Positions 1-11,137 of a stretch of DNA of 64,000 nucleotides are shown one piece after another. Source of the DNA: Polytrichum commune (taxonomy: Eukaryota > Streptophyta > Polytrichopsida > Polytrichales > Polytrichaceae); contig OX485804.1 in assembly GCA_950295325.1 (NCBI GenBank), positions 24,800,001 to 24,864,000 on the forward strand, given 5' to 3'. Position numbers and translations under genes: made by a program. The notes beneath the pieces were generated by a model that searched no databases, was not told where the DNA came from, and was given only the letters and a program-made list of their open reading frames with translations. Position 1 is the first letter of the stretch, and each line of letters begins with the position of its first letter.

Positions 1-26
1 TTGTTTGTTTGTTTGTTTGTTTGTTG
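1..26. repeat. (TTTG)n microsatellite
   Basis: The window opens inside a run of TTTG units, so its true left limit is outside the window. Confidence 0.9.
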
Positions 27-342
27 TATCTAAATTTAAAATTGGTGGCAGGATGTATTTTCTTCCTTCTTCTTCTGAAAATTGGAGTGAGGTTGTAAGA
101 GCATCCCCACCAGACCGGGCACCGCCCTGGGCATAATTGCACCGGTGGCACCCCGGGCATAGTGTGGGTTTACCCGACATATTGTTGGAGCCCACTAGCT
201 CGGGTACATGCCCCTCTTCGAGGCCGGCCCCCGCCCGGTATTACCCCCTTGCCCGATGTCTTGCCCGGATACCGATTCCGTGCCCGATGTGTTGCCCGAT
301 TCCCTACCCGATCCCTTTCGGTTCTCCGCCCGGAAATATACT

Positions 343-970
343 AAAATCCCTCGTTAACTAATTCACTGATTAACTAATTCATCTCCATTGCTCGTGTGCT
401 TCCAAAGCCAATAGTGGACTTGCAATGCTTCTACCGTGGGTTACTAGCAGCTTAGGCAGAAAATACACAATGAGTTTTCTCAAGAACTCTTGAAATAGGA
501 GTTCAAAGACCTTGGGTGCTGCCTACTCAAGTTAGCAACTATCATCTTATCTAAATTCCCTACTAACTTTCGAAAACTAATAATTCCATTCACACCAAAG
601 AGTTATTTAATAAGAAACTAGACAACCAATGATGCATGACATTTAGCATCACTAAGCTTTAATGTAGGTGGACCAACATCAACTATGTCCATTCTACACT
701 AATAACCCTAATTCTCATTAAGTTCCCAATGATAAGTGCAGTTTTCCAAGTAGTACCCAAGTGAAAAAGAATGTATTTTAGATGTACATAACATAGATGA
801 AAGGAATTTTAGCATTAACTTACCTCTATAATATGATACAACGGAGATTCTAAATGTCGCATTATCGAGCGTTGTACTCATATAAAAGAGGGAGTTTTGA
901 GATTAAAAAGTTGGGTCTTGCAAAAAATGTGTCGTAATATTGAGGGTGTCATATTAACGAGGTTCGACTA
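343..970 (-). mobile_element. Internally deleted pogo-like element nested in the Harbinger element
   Basis: Read on the minus strand from 970, this stretch matches the pogo-like element at 44043-45296. It follows that element's first ~300 bp, then jumps to the part near 44940-45140 that encodes the transposase C-terminal tail. It is therefore an internal-deletion derivative. The right end (TATAGTCGAACCTCGTTAAT read from 972) matches the terminus at 44041. The left terminus near 341-362 (CCTCGTTAACTA) is weaker and its exact position is tentative. Confidence 0.65.
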
Positions 971-1765
971 TAGAACCCTGGTCTCTCCTTTCTTTTGTGT
1001 GCAGTGGTAGGATAAGGGCCGTACGTTGGGTTTGCACTACTAGGGTCCACAACCAAAAACTCTCCAGAATGTAACGATTCTTATTAGTGGAGAGCCAAAA
1101 ATATCGCGATCTCTGTACAGAGTGTACTCGGACCACATACTTTATACCTCCGAAGTGGTAATTTGTGGCGTCGCAATAATTTGGGACATAGTATAATAGA
1201 TGATGATACCCATGAGTTCGGGGCACGGTCTGGTAAAGGAAGGGAAAGAAAAGGAAATGAAAGAGTGTCCAATACATGTGAGTGGGGATAACTGCATACA
1301 CAAAAAATCTTAAAATAATACGAACTCAAAGATTCGACACTGTTAGTTGATTCGACACCAAAGGCCACTCTGAAGACCCCGACGCAGTGATCAGGGAGAG
1401 TTTTAGGCATGATTGGTTGAGATCCTAGTGTTTGCAAGTCCAACCGGTTACATCATGTTGACATCCTTAGGGTTCTCCTTCGTTAAACTGGGGTATATTC
1501 CCCTCTATACAGTCCTCCAGAATATATGACTTTGTTAGATTTTTTCTTCTCGTCTCCATTTATTTCTTCAACTCGAGACAGTGGTTTCAGAAGCTTGAGC
1601 GAGTTGGCAAGTGTGTGAGCATGCACACAAATTGAAGCGTTACAATCTCAGCATAAGCCAGGACTCTGCCAATGATTACATGGTCCCATAACCATCGTCA
1701 AAACCCCAAGTTGCAGGTATAAAGGAAAAAATTCATGGAATTCCAGGGAGCTGGAGCGTGGCGTG

Positions 1766-1890
1766 GTTTGTGTTTGTGTTTGTGTTTGTGTTTGAATTTG
1801 AGTTTGTGTTTGTGTTTGTGTTTGAGTTTGAGTTTGAGTTTGAGTTTGTGTTTGTGTTTGTGTTTGTGTTTGTGTTTGAGTTTGAGTTTG
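1766..1890. repeat. Hexanucleotide microsatellite (TTTGTG / TTTGAG)
   Basis: About twenty six-base units alternate between TTTGTG and TTTGAG. All six frames are open, giving false ORFs of alternating two-residue repeats on both strands. It lies just downstream of the ORF1 stop of the surrounding transposon. Confidence 0.95.
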
Positions 1891-2018
1891 TTGACGCCGC
1901 GTTTGAAGAGACGTTGTATAACATTGCACATTGGAATCCAATTAAGACAAATAAATTGCAGACATAAATCAGGAATATAAATACATAATTATGAGCCTAA
2001 CTCTAACAAATACATAAT

Positions 2019-3254
2019 TCAGATTCTTGAGCCCTGCAACCATGTGGATGGAGGGGAGATTTGCCTAGGTACAAACTGTTCCCAAATTGCAGGGGTCCAA
2101 AACTGGCCAAAGAGTTCATGAGGATCAGCAGAGAGTCGTCGACGTTGTGATGGGGGAGGGTTAATTGCGAAGTCATTAGGTTGAGAATCTAGGATGGTGG
2201 TTGTATCCTCATCACTATCCGAAGCTGGTTGGCCGAAGTCATTCCCAAAAGCATTTAGATCAGCTACCCTCCTCCTGTCTGCAAACAAGTCGGAGGAATC
2301 ATCCTCACAATCATCATCATTATCATCTTCTTCATTCAAATCTCCTCTAAACCCTAACCCTTGTGTTGGTGCAGGTGCAGGTGCAACAGGCGTGTTGGAG
2401 CAGACTCCAAACCGAGGAGGAGTAGGCTCGTTGGAGGCAGCAACTTCGGCAGCAACCTGTGCCTTGAGCTTTGCAAGCTTTTGGGTCCTGCGGAGGTGGA
2501 GCCACTGTCTAGCAAGGTCACAGGTAATGTTCTTATCCTCTACTGTAAACAAGCTAAAAGCATTTTGCTGAGCAATTTGCTCAGCTTTCTTCAATGTAGC
2601 TGCAGCAAAGTCAGTTGTAGCTTTTGCATTAGCGCGCAAAGCTAGCTCCTTCCCCTTACTTTGTGCATGCTCGTTTTTTGCCGACTTAGCACCCTGTGGT
2701 CTTGTCTGTGCAGGTGGCGATTCGGTGGAGGGAGCCTGGCCATTCGGAGAAAGCAGATCGCGACGATCAACAGGCAACCCCTCTCTTGAGGGCGGATCAA
2801 ACCCTCCACCCTTTCGCTTGCCCATAAATATTGCCGCAAACCTAGGATAGCTCTTTAACAACAACCAGCAATGTTTTAGAACAAATGCCTTCCCTCATTT
2901 TTGCTTGTACAAGCTCATAGCATCTAATACAAAATCATCCTCACTCTTCCCACTCTCATTCAGATCTCTCACTGACTGATAGCAACCACTGAACTTGGCG
3001 ACAGATTGCTTGATGTCAGACCATTTTGTCTCTAGAGACCTAGCAGGACGATCAGCTCCTCCCTCGGGTTTGTGTCTAGCATAGTGCGTTGCTACATTGA
3101 TCCAAAATTGTGCATTCTTCTGCCCTATCCCTCTCCTGGCATCGGTGGAAGTATGCATAAAACTTCGGCAACACTGTTCTTCCTCCTCCGGGCAGAAGTT
3201 CCTGCCCTTCTTGGTCCTCCCACCCGTTGCAGGCACACCCCCCCTTCCTGACAT
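2019..3254 (-). pseudogene. Harbinger ORF1, Myb/SANT-like DNA-binding protein, one nonsense codon
   Basis: ATG at 3254-3252 starts a frame that runs to the stop at 2021-2019 (412 codons) but is cut by one TGA at 2897-2895. Before the break (residues 1-119) is a trihelix/Myb-SANT-like region with an invariant-looking W in ETKWSDIKQSVAKFSGCY, the signature of plant NAM-associated/PIF ORF1 proteins. After the break the frame continues directly with GKAFVLKHCW and LLKSYPRF, matching the usual family continuation (K-G-K-x-F...HCW..L), so the TGA is a point nonsense mutation and not an intron edge. The C-terminal part is rich in Ala/Lys/Gln with a basic GKRK stretch, followed by an acidic EEDDNDDD tract. 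In PIF/Harbinger elements ORF1 assists transposase binding and nuclear import; here the transposase is missing. The GC content is visibly higher than in the flanking DNA. Confidence 0.75.
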
Positions 3255-3731
3255 GGTGGAATAAGTCCAAAGTTGGGCTAACTGCCGGATGGCGTTGGCG
3301 GGCAGAACACGGTACCCGAGGCCAATATACCCGAAGAGCTCCTCCCAAATGCCCGGTCCGGCACCCTTTATGGCGTTAGCGTCGACTGGTGGACGTTAGA
3401 ACTTGGCGTCCTGGGCACCGGATTTCCAGGAGTGCCGTTCAACTGACTTATACCTCTGCTGGTGGGGACGCTCTAAGGGAGGAGCTATCGTGGCTGATGT
3501 GTTGGCGACGACATAGGGTTACGTATGAGACAGTTGATTCCGGGCTGGCACTGACTTGCCAAGCCATGTTGTTTCGTTGGCTTTTGGGACTCATTTTATT
3601 TTTTCGTTCTAAAGAGAGACGGTCACCTTACTGTATTTGGTGCAATTTGGAGTCATGAAGCCATAACAAAACACTGCTTTTGAGACGACTTAAGTACATC
3701 GTGGGAGCATTCAACGAGCAAGGGAGGGTGT

Positions 3732-3970
3732 GAGGGAATCATCCCATACGAGCGTACCTCTCATTCGTCCTACATAAAAGCTATGAAAGAATACACAACC
3801 AGGGGTTGCTATTTTTAGTGAATATGACACCAAAATCGACTTTTAAAGGCCCCGACTTAGTCTAGTCCAAGTCATTTTAAACGAATCGGTCATAAACCTA
3901 TAGTGGGGGGGGGGGGTCAAGTTTTTATGTTGGATGGATGATAAGTACGCTCGTATGGGAAAACTCCCTC
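3732..3970. mobile_element. MITE with ~45-bp inverted repeats and a G12 tract
   Basis: The left arm from GAGGGAATCATCCCATACG (3732) is repeated in inverted orientation ending near 3970. Both arms share the core CCCATACGAGCGTAC and continue into CATCCAACATAAAA-like sequence. The right arm carries a G12 run (3905-3916). A related half-copy lies at 54357-54480 and has only four C at the equivalent place. No clear target duplication was seen, so the superfamily is unassigned. Confidence 0.7.
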
Positions 3971-3971
3971 T

Positions 3972-6190
3972 CTATGCAGGCAAGCCTCACCCAAAGGAAA
4001 GGAAAGACAGAGAGAAACATGCAGGTTGTTGCAATACAACGTACAAACCTGGCCCTGATATTTGTTTGTTACTACATGGCACCTCACATCACGTACTCTC
4101 CCTCCAAGCCTTATGATTTCCCATAGAATCCGGAGAGCATTCCAAGTTTCTCATAACTCCTGCTTTGTGAAAACATGAATGAAATTAAGACCAGGTCTTT
4201 ACATGCTGTGAGGCCCTTTGGACAAGACATCATCGGAAATAGTCCGCCCTTCTTTTTGATAATGCCCTCCCTGTCTCTTGGGCCTCACCTATTACTTACA
4301 GCCTATCTATCACATTCAAAAGCTGATCATGGAGCCTGGAGAACTACAGTACTGCGACTAGTAATAATTATGATACGCTAGCTGCAGCACAAGACCCGGG
4401 GAGGCAGCTAGCACAAGCACCTCATTGATCCCTCACAACTAGCTAGCTACAGTAGCTAGCTATGTACTCATGAACTGACCTAACCTTATATCTTGTAGTC
4501 CGATGTAACTTACATACAGCACTGCACTGGAATGCAACCTCACCCTCTCTCTCTCCCTCTCTCCCTTCACATGTGTCACATTGCTAATTCCCACTTACTT
4601 GATGACACCAACTGCAAGAGATGAATAGGTATCAGAGAGAGAGAGAGAGAAAGAAAATTGAACTAAACGGGTGTACCTTATCCCTGGATGTGTGTGTGTG
4701 TGTATAAGTTGGCTAAGAGTAGACCTGTATAAGGTGCAGGCAGTGAATGAGGACCAAGTGGTTATACTTATAACCTTAATTAGTTCCAGAAAATTGCTGA
4801 GGAGCTTCAACAGTCTCCATATGTATATGGGCTTCCATCTTCTTCCCCCGCTTGTGGGGCTGCATTGATTGTTAGGGGTTGATGTGGGTGTGTTATGTCA
4901 ATGTGAGGTTTTGGTGGGTTTTCCACCAAGCGTGTCGAAATCTGGCGCCCCTTGGGTCCTTACTTATGGTGGTGGTCAGGAGATCGGATATTGCATGGGG
5001 AGATGAATCTTGGGGTGTGGGAAAAGACAGACGGTTTCGAAAATTATGGAGCAGATTTGCAGACAATATTGACCTTACGAAGCTGCAAGGTATGTATAGA
5101 TAGCTGTACTAGGTATCTGCATTTTGCTTGGCATCATATTTCCCCACATGTACAAGCTACTGTAGGCTTTGTATTCTTGTAGTGTGGAGCTTGATTACTT
5201 TATTTCTGTTTTTTTTTATTTTTAATTTTATTGATGATGATGATGTTCCTGTGCTCATGTTCGTGAGGCTAATTCAGTTTTGTGGATGATGATCCTTCAC
5301 TCCAAATGGGTTGTGAAGAACTTGGTGGTGTATCTGTGGTCGCAAAGAAGCTTCAAAATGAAAGGGTAGTAGGATGAGTGTTAAGGTGACAGTAAAAGAA
5401 CCTCCATCCTGAGTAATGACTTGGGCAAGTGAGCTTTTCTTTCAAAGTTTTGGGTTGCGAAGCAGGATTTATCTCTGGTTTCATAGTTTAGAGGTTTCAC
5501 CAAGTTTCTTCTCTTTTTCTCTCCTCTTTTCTTTCTTCTTCGGAAAATAAGAGCGTCCCCTATATCAGGATGTTAACCCAACACTCTTGTCTCTAATGAT
5601 GACCCTCGTGTCCACATTTTGCGCTTCTTGTTACACCTCTTGGTTATCATCTTGGTGATTCTGTTGACACTGGAACTTTCGGGGAGCCACATGGTTTGAG
5701 TGTTTGTACCTATTTGTAAATTTGAAATCAGGAGGAGCAATAGGCGAGCTCATCAACTTGAATCCAACGGCGCATTTCTGCCTCACCTTATTTCTGGTAT
5801 CGAGTTCATCGATTCTTGTCTTAACTCAACCCGAACTCCCCTCCTGACACTTCCTTGCTTCTAACAATGCACATGAGTATACGTCTCCCATTTGCTGCTG
5901 TCTTACAAAAAAATAATTCAAGCAACTGAAAGCTGAAAGAATTATCCCTGATATGGAAATTTGTATCTCCGAATTTCAGAGTGCGAGGTTGAACCAATGA
6001 GGCGTTGTCCGAGAATTGGCTCAAGTCATGGCCAACGCCATCACATGAGCGGAGTGAATGGCAAGGCACATCATCATCAAATTGGAAGAATCTGGGTATG
6101 GTGACCATAGCCACGGTGGCGATATTGCACTCGGAGGCAATCTGGAGGGATTAACGTAGTGTGGGTGGGATTACAGCCTTGACTGTAAGC
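3972..6190. other. Intergenic region and presumed promoter/5' UTR of the GT14 gene
   Basis: No exon was recognised. The stretch holds AGCTAGCT-rich sequence near 4378-4462, a (GA)n run at 4634-4651, a (TG)n run at 4690-4703 and C/T-rich tracts near 4540-4565 and 5510-5540. The in-frame stop TAA at 6152-6154 precedes the chosen ATG at 6191. A 5' UTR intron cannot be excluded. Confidence 0.5.
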
Positions 6191-9100
6191 ATGAAGAAGA
6201 AATTGTCATATGGTTCGCAGCAGCAAGCACGTGGAGGGCGATGGCGGACAGGAGGGATAACGTCACTCATAGTTGTAATTCTTTTGGTGATTTTAATGCT
6301 TCCCACTATTATTCCAGGTCCAGGACATCATCATGATCAGCAGCAGGAAGCTAAGTCTGTCCTTCAAATTTCCACCGTGAGCCGAGCCCCAAAAACCCAA
6401 GCTCCCAAGGTCGCTTTCCTGTTTCTGGCGCGGAACCAAATGCCCCTGGACTTTCTGTGGGAGCATTTCTTCCAAGTAAGGGAAATGCCATGCCGTTTCA
6501 TCATTCTTGTTTTTATTGTGTGGCAGGAAATTCAGTGGTGTTTCTCAAATGGGGTTTTGAGTGAGCTCTGGTTGTTTTGATAGGGTTCTAATTCAGAACA
6601 CAGCGTCTACATCCATGCTAGGCCTGGATTTGTGTACACTCAAGACAACACTAAGTGCCCATCCTTTGTCAACCGCCAACTCAACAACTCTATCCTGGTA
6701 AACTCTCATCAAGGGAAAAAAAAAAACTTCATATTTATGTGACCTTGGAGGATGTAGTTTTGCATCTGAACTTGCGTGTGATTTGCCCTCCACTCCAGCA
6801 CTCGAATTTCTAAGGCTTTACCTTCAAACAAGGTGAAGGAGACATAAGGCTACACATAGCTTGAGATCAGGCTCAATCTTACCAATGTAAAAATATTTGA
6901 GCCCTTACATGTGCCTAAAATGGTGGAGCTTTGGGGCCTCCTTTTTTTTGAATTGATTCTCATGGTCAAGCCCGAGCAGGAACTTGTGGTTATCGGACTT
7001 GAAAACTCTGCGAGTTCATGGTTGGAATTAGAGCTTGAAAACCAATCCAAGAGCTCCACCATTTTAGGTCCATGTGACTGCTTAAGTTCTTGTACCTTGG
7101 CCCACGACCAACCTTGCAAGCTTGAAGTTGAGATCAAGTTCTGTGTGGCAACCCCATGAGAGAAAGTCATTGAATCCAAAGACTTGCAACTGCTTACCCA
7201 GGCGAAATTGTGTCGTATGAGCTGAATGAAAATTATTGTGGATGGGTAATAAAAACAGGGTCGGTTGGGCCCTGTTTAATAGGTGGAATGGGGAGAGGCC
7301 AGCATGATCCAAGCTGAACGTTTGCTCCTTGCCGAGGCTCTTAAAGACCCGCTCAACCACCGTTTTATTCTTCTTTCCGACAGGTATATTCGAAACCTAA
7401 AGTTTGTCAATTCCCTTGAACTTCAATCTCTTGTAATTAGATTCTGAGAGATACCAAAAAAATGTGTCTATTTGGTGTCCATCCAGAACTGCAAGCCTTT
7501 CCATATATCATATAATTATAGGTGTCCAATTACGAAGAGTGAGCACATAAAGCCTCCTCAAATGGTGATGAAAGAGGCGTCAGTTCCTCTCTAAAAATTC
7601 CATTAAGCTATGTTTGTTTTTGGTCAAGAGTTTGTGATTCGGTTCTAAATGGGGACCGGAGGGAAATGGTGCAGCTGCATACCTCTTTATACCTTCCGCT
7701 ACATCTACGACTATGTTATGGAGTCCCCTAAGAGTTTTGTAGACAGGTACATTCCTGTATTCCCAGAGTCGTGGCAACAACAGAAAATTCAATTTGTTTA
7801 AGATGGTAAATCACATCAAAGGACTGTGAGGATTTTAAGTATACTTTTGAGGACTTTCTTGAGTAGATTTCCATGTAAGATAGGTAAGAATGTCAGTTCA
7901 CATTGTGCTCTTGAATTTTCTTGAATGGGAAAAGAATGGAAGTTGAACACTTGTGCCATGGCTTATCACCAAGAAGGCAGCTAGAAAATCAGCAGAAATG
8001 TTCATAAGAGCATATAATAGAAAATGTGATGCAAAGTTGCATGACTTCTTTCATAAAAGGGACATGTTAGGTCGAGGTGCTCGAGATCTCAAGTTATTGT
8101 GCTACAACTTGCTTCAAGTTTTCCATTTTTGTGAGGACAGTTTCATGAACAAAAACGATCCACGTTACAACCACAAAATGGGGCCAGTAATTTGGAAAGA
8201 GCAATGGCGCAAAGGATCTCAGGTATGTCTGGCTCAACACCTTGCAACTTTGAAAGAAATATCACCAGTTCAATGGCACCATAAAATTGGCAGTTTTATG
8301 ACATGTTCACATCTCATGTTATGGTCAGAGTACTTGAACAGGGTCTGAATGCAGTTGGTCGTGCTTGGCAGTGGTTTGTTTTGATAAGGAAGCATGCAGC
8401 TGCTGTGGTGGAAGACTCGACTGTCTTTCCCTTATTTCAACGCTTTTGCAAGGTATGCCCTCCGCATTGTTCAATTCAACAGTCAAAATATGCAAACCTA
8501 CTGAGATTGGTGATCGTTAACTTCATCTTGATACTTCTGTTTGTTGATGTTTCATGCTTGTAGAGGGTGGATAATAGGTTAGTCAGCTGCTGATGAATTT
8601 TGGGCATTCATGCAGAGATTGGCACTACCAGAATTTTGGGGCGAATTTGTGCAAGTATGTACTCTTCAGTCATCATTTTTTTAGAGGATTGAAGATTCCT
8701 CACTAACCTCAAGAAAACTTGACGCTAAGAAAATCCTTTGAAATACTCTCACTGGACTGATAGTATTTGTTACTTAAAGAATGTGGTTGAGAGCGCCACA
8801 AAGCTTTTGCATCTAGGAAATAGTACCATTCAAATGGCAGTTCATGGTGCCATTTGAGAATTATGTCACAGCTGCCTGATGACATTGCTCTCCTTGCAAA
8901 AGATTGCTGTTTCATAGTTGTGGTACATTTTTGTTTAAGGTTGGCTCATAACAGTATAAATATCAGGTGAGATCAAAGGACGAACATAACTGCATCCCTG
9001 ATGAGCATTACTTACAAACTCTACTTGCTGTAAGTGCTCCTTTCCCGAGCTATGAGTTCATCTTATTGCACGTCCGCAATACTGAATGCTGTTTTACGTG

Positions 9101-9871
9101 CTGCCACGCGGCTGTCAAAAACACCTGGAATCACACCTCAAGTTTTAATTGTACAAGTATACATTACATGAGGGTAAAGCCGAACTGTGTATTATGAACT
9201 TGACTACCTACTCGGGTCCTGGAAAGTGTTTGACATTCATTTGTATTTCCTTAGATACGGAACATGGAGGGAGAAATCGAACGACGATCTGTAACATACA
9301 GTGAATGGAAAGACTTTCAGAAAGGTACAATGGATCGACGCGGTTGGCATCCCATCACATTCGACTACTCCAAAGCAACCTTGGGAGCCATCATAGATAT
9401 TCAGGTCCTCAAAAACACCTTGAAGAATTTGTCAAGCTTGAATGTATTGTGGGCAACAAAGTTTTTGTGAGATTGGTGAAATGCAAGTTAAAGTAAGCAA
9501 CAAAATGAATCTCAAGAACAGTTGCACAATCAATCTCAATGTGTCATTGTTGGGAACCTAGGCTGCTCAAGGCATCTGGTTATGATGATATAGAGATGAT
9601 TATAAAAGCATCTTCATTCATATCCTCATATTCCATTGGTTCTTGTTTGATTGGATTGTTTTTTGGAGTCTAATAAAGTCATATTTTGGGCTGGTTTGTT
9701 TGACAGGATATTACAAAAATACATTACTCAACAGAGTCGCGAACAGAGTTTTGTGGCATCAATGGTAAGGCAAGGCCATGCTACTTGTTTGCAAGAAAAT
9801 TTAATCGAGGGGCTGGTATCCGACTTCTTGAGCAATCTGCTGCCTATGAGAATAGGATTGCACCACAATGA
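6191..9871 (+). CDS. Core-2/I-branching beta-1,6-N-acetylglucosaminyltransferase family protein (GT14, BC10-like)
   Basis: Ten exons join in frame through GT-AG introns: 6191-6475, 6584-6697, 7283-7383, 7675-7746, 8141-8222, 8372-8452, 8616-8654, 8967-9029, 9255-9404, 9707-9871 (1152 nt, 383 aa). The start is the first ATG after an in-frame stop. A short basic cytosolic tail is followed by one membrane anchor (residues ~23-41), so this is a Golgi-type II protein with a luminal Branch (PF02485) domain from residue 72 (PKVAFLFLARN). Family landmarks are VYIHARP, EWGEASMIQAERLLLAEAL (135-153), FILLSDSCIPL (~161-171), CIPDEHY (267-273) and GKARPCYLFARKF (349-361). By analogy with C2GnT the Glu in PDEH is the likely catalytic base, and the RK in FARKF may contact the nucleotide sugar. 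Plant members include rice BC10, which affects cell-wall strength; the acceptor here is unknown. Exon 7 (13 codons) is the least certain. The reconstruction is intact. Confidence 0.9.
6910..7075. mobile_element. Short inverted-repeat (MITE-like) element in intron 2 of the GT14 gene
   Basis: CCTAAAATGGTGGAGCT at 6915-6931 recurs as its exact reverse complement near 7053-7070, with weaker pairing extending a few bases outward (ACATG on both sides). It lies wholly inside an intron. Its size (~160 bp) and symmetry fit a MITE, but no target duplication is clear. Confidence 0.55.
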
Positions 9872-11137
9872 TTGTCACAGAAAACTTAGATGATTAGAAA
9901 TATACAGCTTATACAAAAGCTACAGATTATATAGGTGGATGTCCATAGTGTATTTTTGTCCACAGAAAGTATATGATGAGGAACTGAAGTTGAAGCTACT
10001 GACATTCTTTTGGAGATGAATCATATGTCAATGACATTCTGCTGGATAAGAAAAATCATTATCCAGTTTACAACTTTTGAGTTCTTTGATTTGGGTCTCT
10101 GGCAGACTTTTTGACCTAGCTGCTTAACCAATTATCTACCCGATTCTCATCAGGGTATTGAGGGTATTGAGTTACACAAGTCGGATAATAACAACTTTGG
10201 GTTACCACTAATTTTTAAGGTAGATGTGCCTTAGATGGGTACTTTCTCTCTGCACCCACTTCTTGTAGGATATGAAACACGCAATTAGTGCAAGATGATT
10301 AGCAGATCCAGATCAAGCTTGTAGCCATTTGCCTCATATTTTACAGAGCTCTTATTCATTATCAAAGTGAAGATTCTCGTGCTTATTAAGTGGTCATATA
10401 GGCCCCCCAATCATGTCGACTGTTCAGCACATAGCCCAATCTATTTTAAACATGTCTATTTGGTGCCACACCTAATTACATACCACTCAAATATAGGTGC
10501 CCTGATCATTGCTGTGTTCTTTTTAGGCACATCTACTTTCATGTAGATAATCAATTCACAACTCTACATTTGTAATCTTACGTTTTCAACATGGGTAGCA
10601 CTAAGCCAACTTTTTAAAATAAAATCAAATAAAAATCTTTGTTTATCAGACATCCACATGTTATCTTCCCACAAGATTAAACAATCTCATGGAAGAGTGC
10701 AAAACAGGCAAGAGTCTGACATCCTTGTGACACCACAGGAGACAACCCAATATGGAAAAATGCTATATGTTACAAATTTGACCATCAGTTACAAATCGCA
10801 TTGCACATCCCTGATCACCGTAAAGAATTGGCTACGCCAAAGAAATTTAAAAAGAAGAATAGGATACAAGCTCAGATGTCCATCTTCACTAAAAATGACA
10901 CCATCCAACATTTGTTGGCTTTGACTAAGATGGTCTTCATGAAGAGCAGCCTGTTGAAGGTGACCAATTAGGATATGCTTCGAGCAAGAGTTTGTAGCTA
11001 CTTGGAGCTCCATAGAAGAAAGAGGTTGCAGCATCCAATGCTTGATTCTTCTTCATATTTGTGTGGAATGTCCTCAAGTTCAGCCAAATCTGAACCCAGA
11101 CCTGAGCTTGGAAAAATTTAAGATGATATAGCAGTTG
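9872..11137. other. Intergenic interval between convergent genes
   Basis: This 1.27-kb stretch separates the stop codon of the GT14 gene from that of the minus-strand FIP37-like gene and must contain both 3' UTRs. No further coding exon, RNA gene or clear repeat was recognised. Confidence 0.6.

Larger units (their letters stand above)
99..3473 (-). mobile_element. PIF/Harbinger-type DNA transposon, ORF1 only
   Basis: The ends are GAGCATCCCCACCAG at 99 and its reverse complement with one mismatch ending at 3473, flanked on both sides by TAA (96-98 and 3474-3476). A 3-bp TWA duplication and GAGCATC-type termini are typical of plant PIF/Harbinger elements. Inside lies a Myb/SANT-like ORF1 on the minus strand (3254-2019), but no DDE transposase ORF could be found, so the copy looks non-autonomous. 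Sub-terminal DNA at 110-340 and 3290-3410 is GC-rich, with repeated GCCCG motifs. A deleted pogo-like element (about 343-970) and a hexanucleotide repeat (1766-1890) are nested inside. The structural call rests on termini, duplication and ORF1; superfamily assignment is from family knowledge. Confidence 0.85.

Noticed and set aside
1648-1967. Several overlapping ORFs on both strands with alternating two-residue repeats
   Set aside because: They are translations of the TTTGTG/TTTGAG microsatellite, which is open in all frames.
2194-2645. Plus-strand ORFs of up to 125 codons
   Set aside because: They are antisense shadows of the minus-strand transposon ORF1.
4879-5182. ORFs upstream of the GT14 gene as a possible extra 5' exon
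   Set aside because: No similarity to the GT14 N-terminus; the ATG at 6191 already gives a complete type II membrane protein after an in-frame stop.
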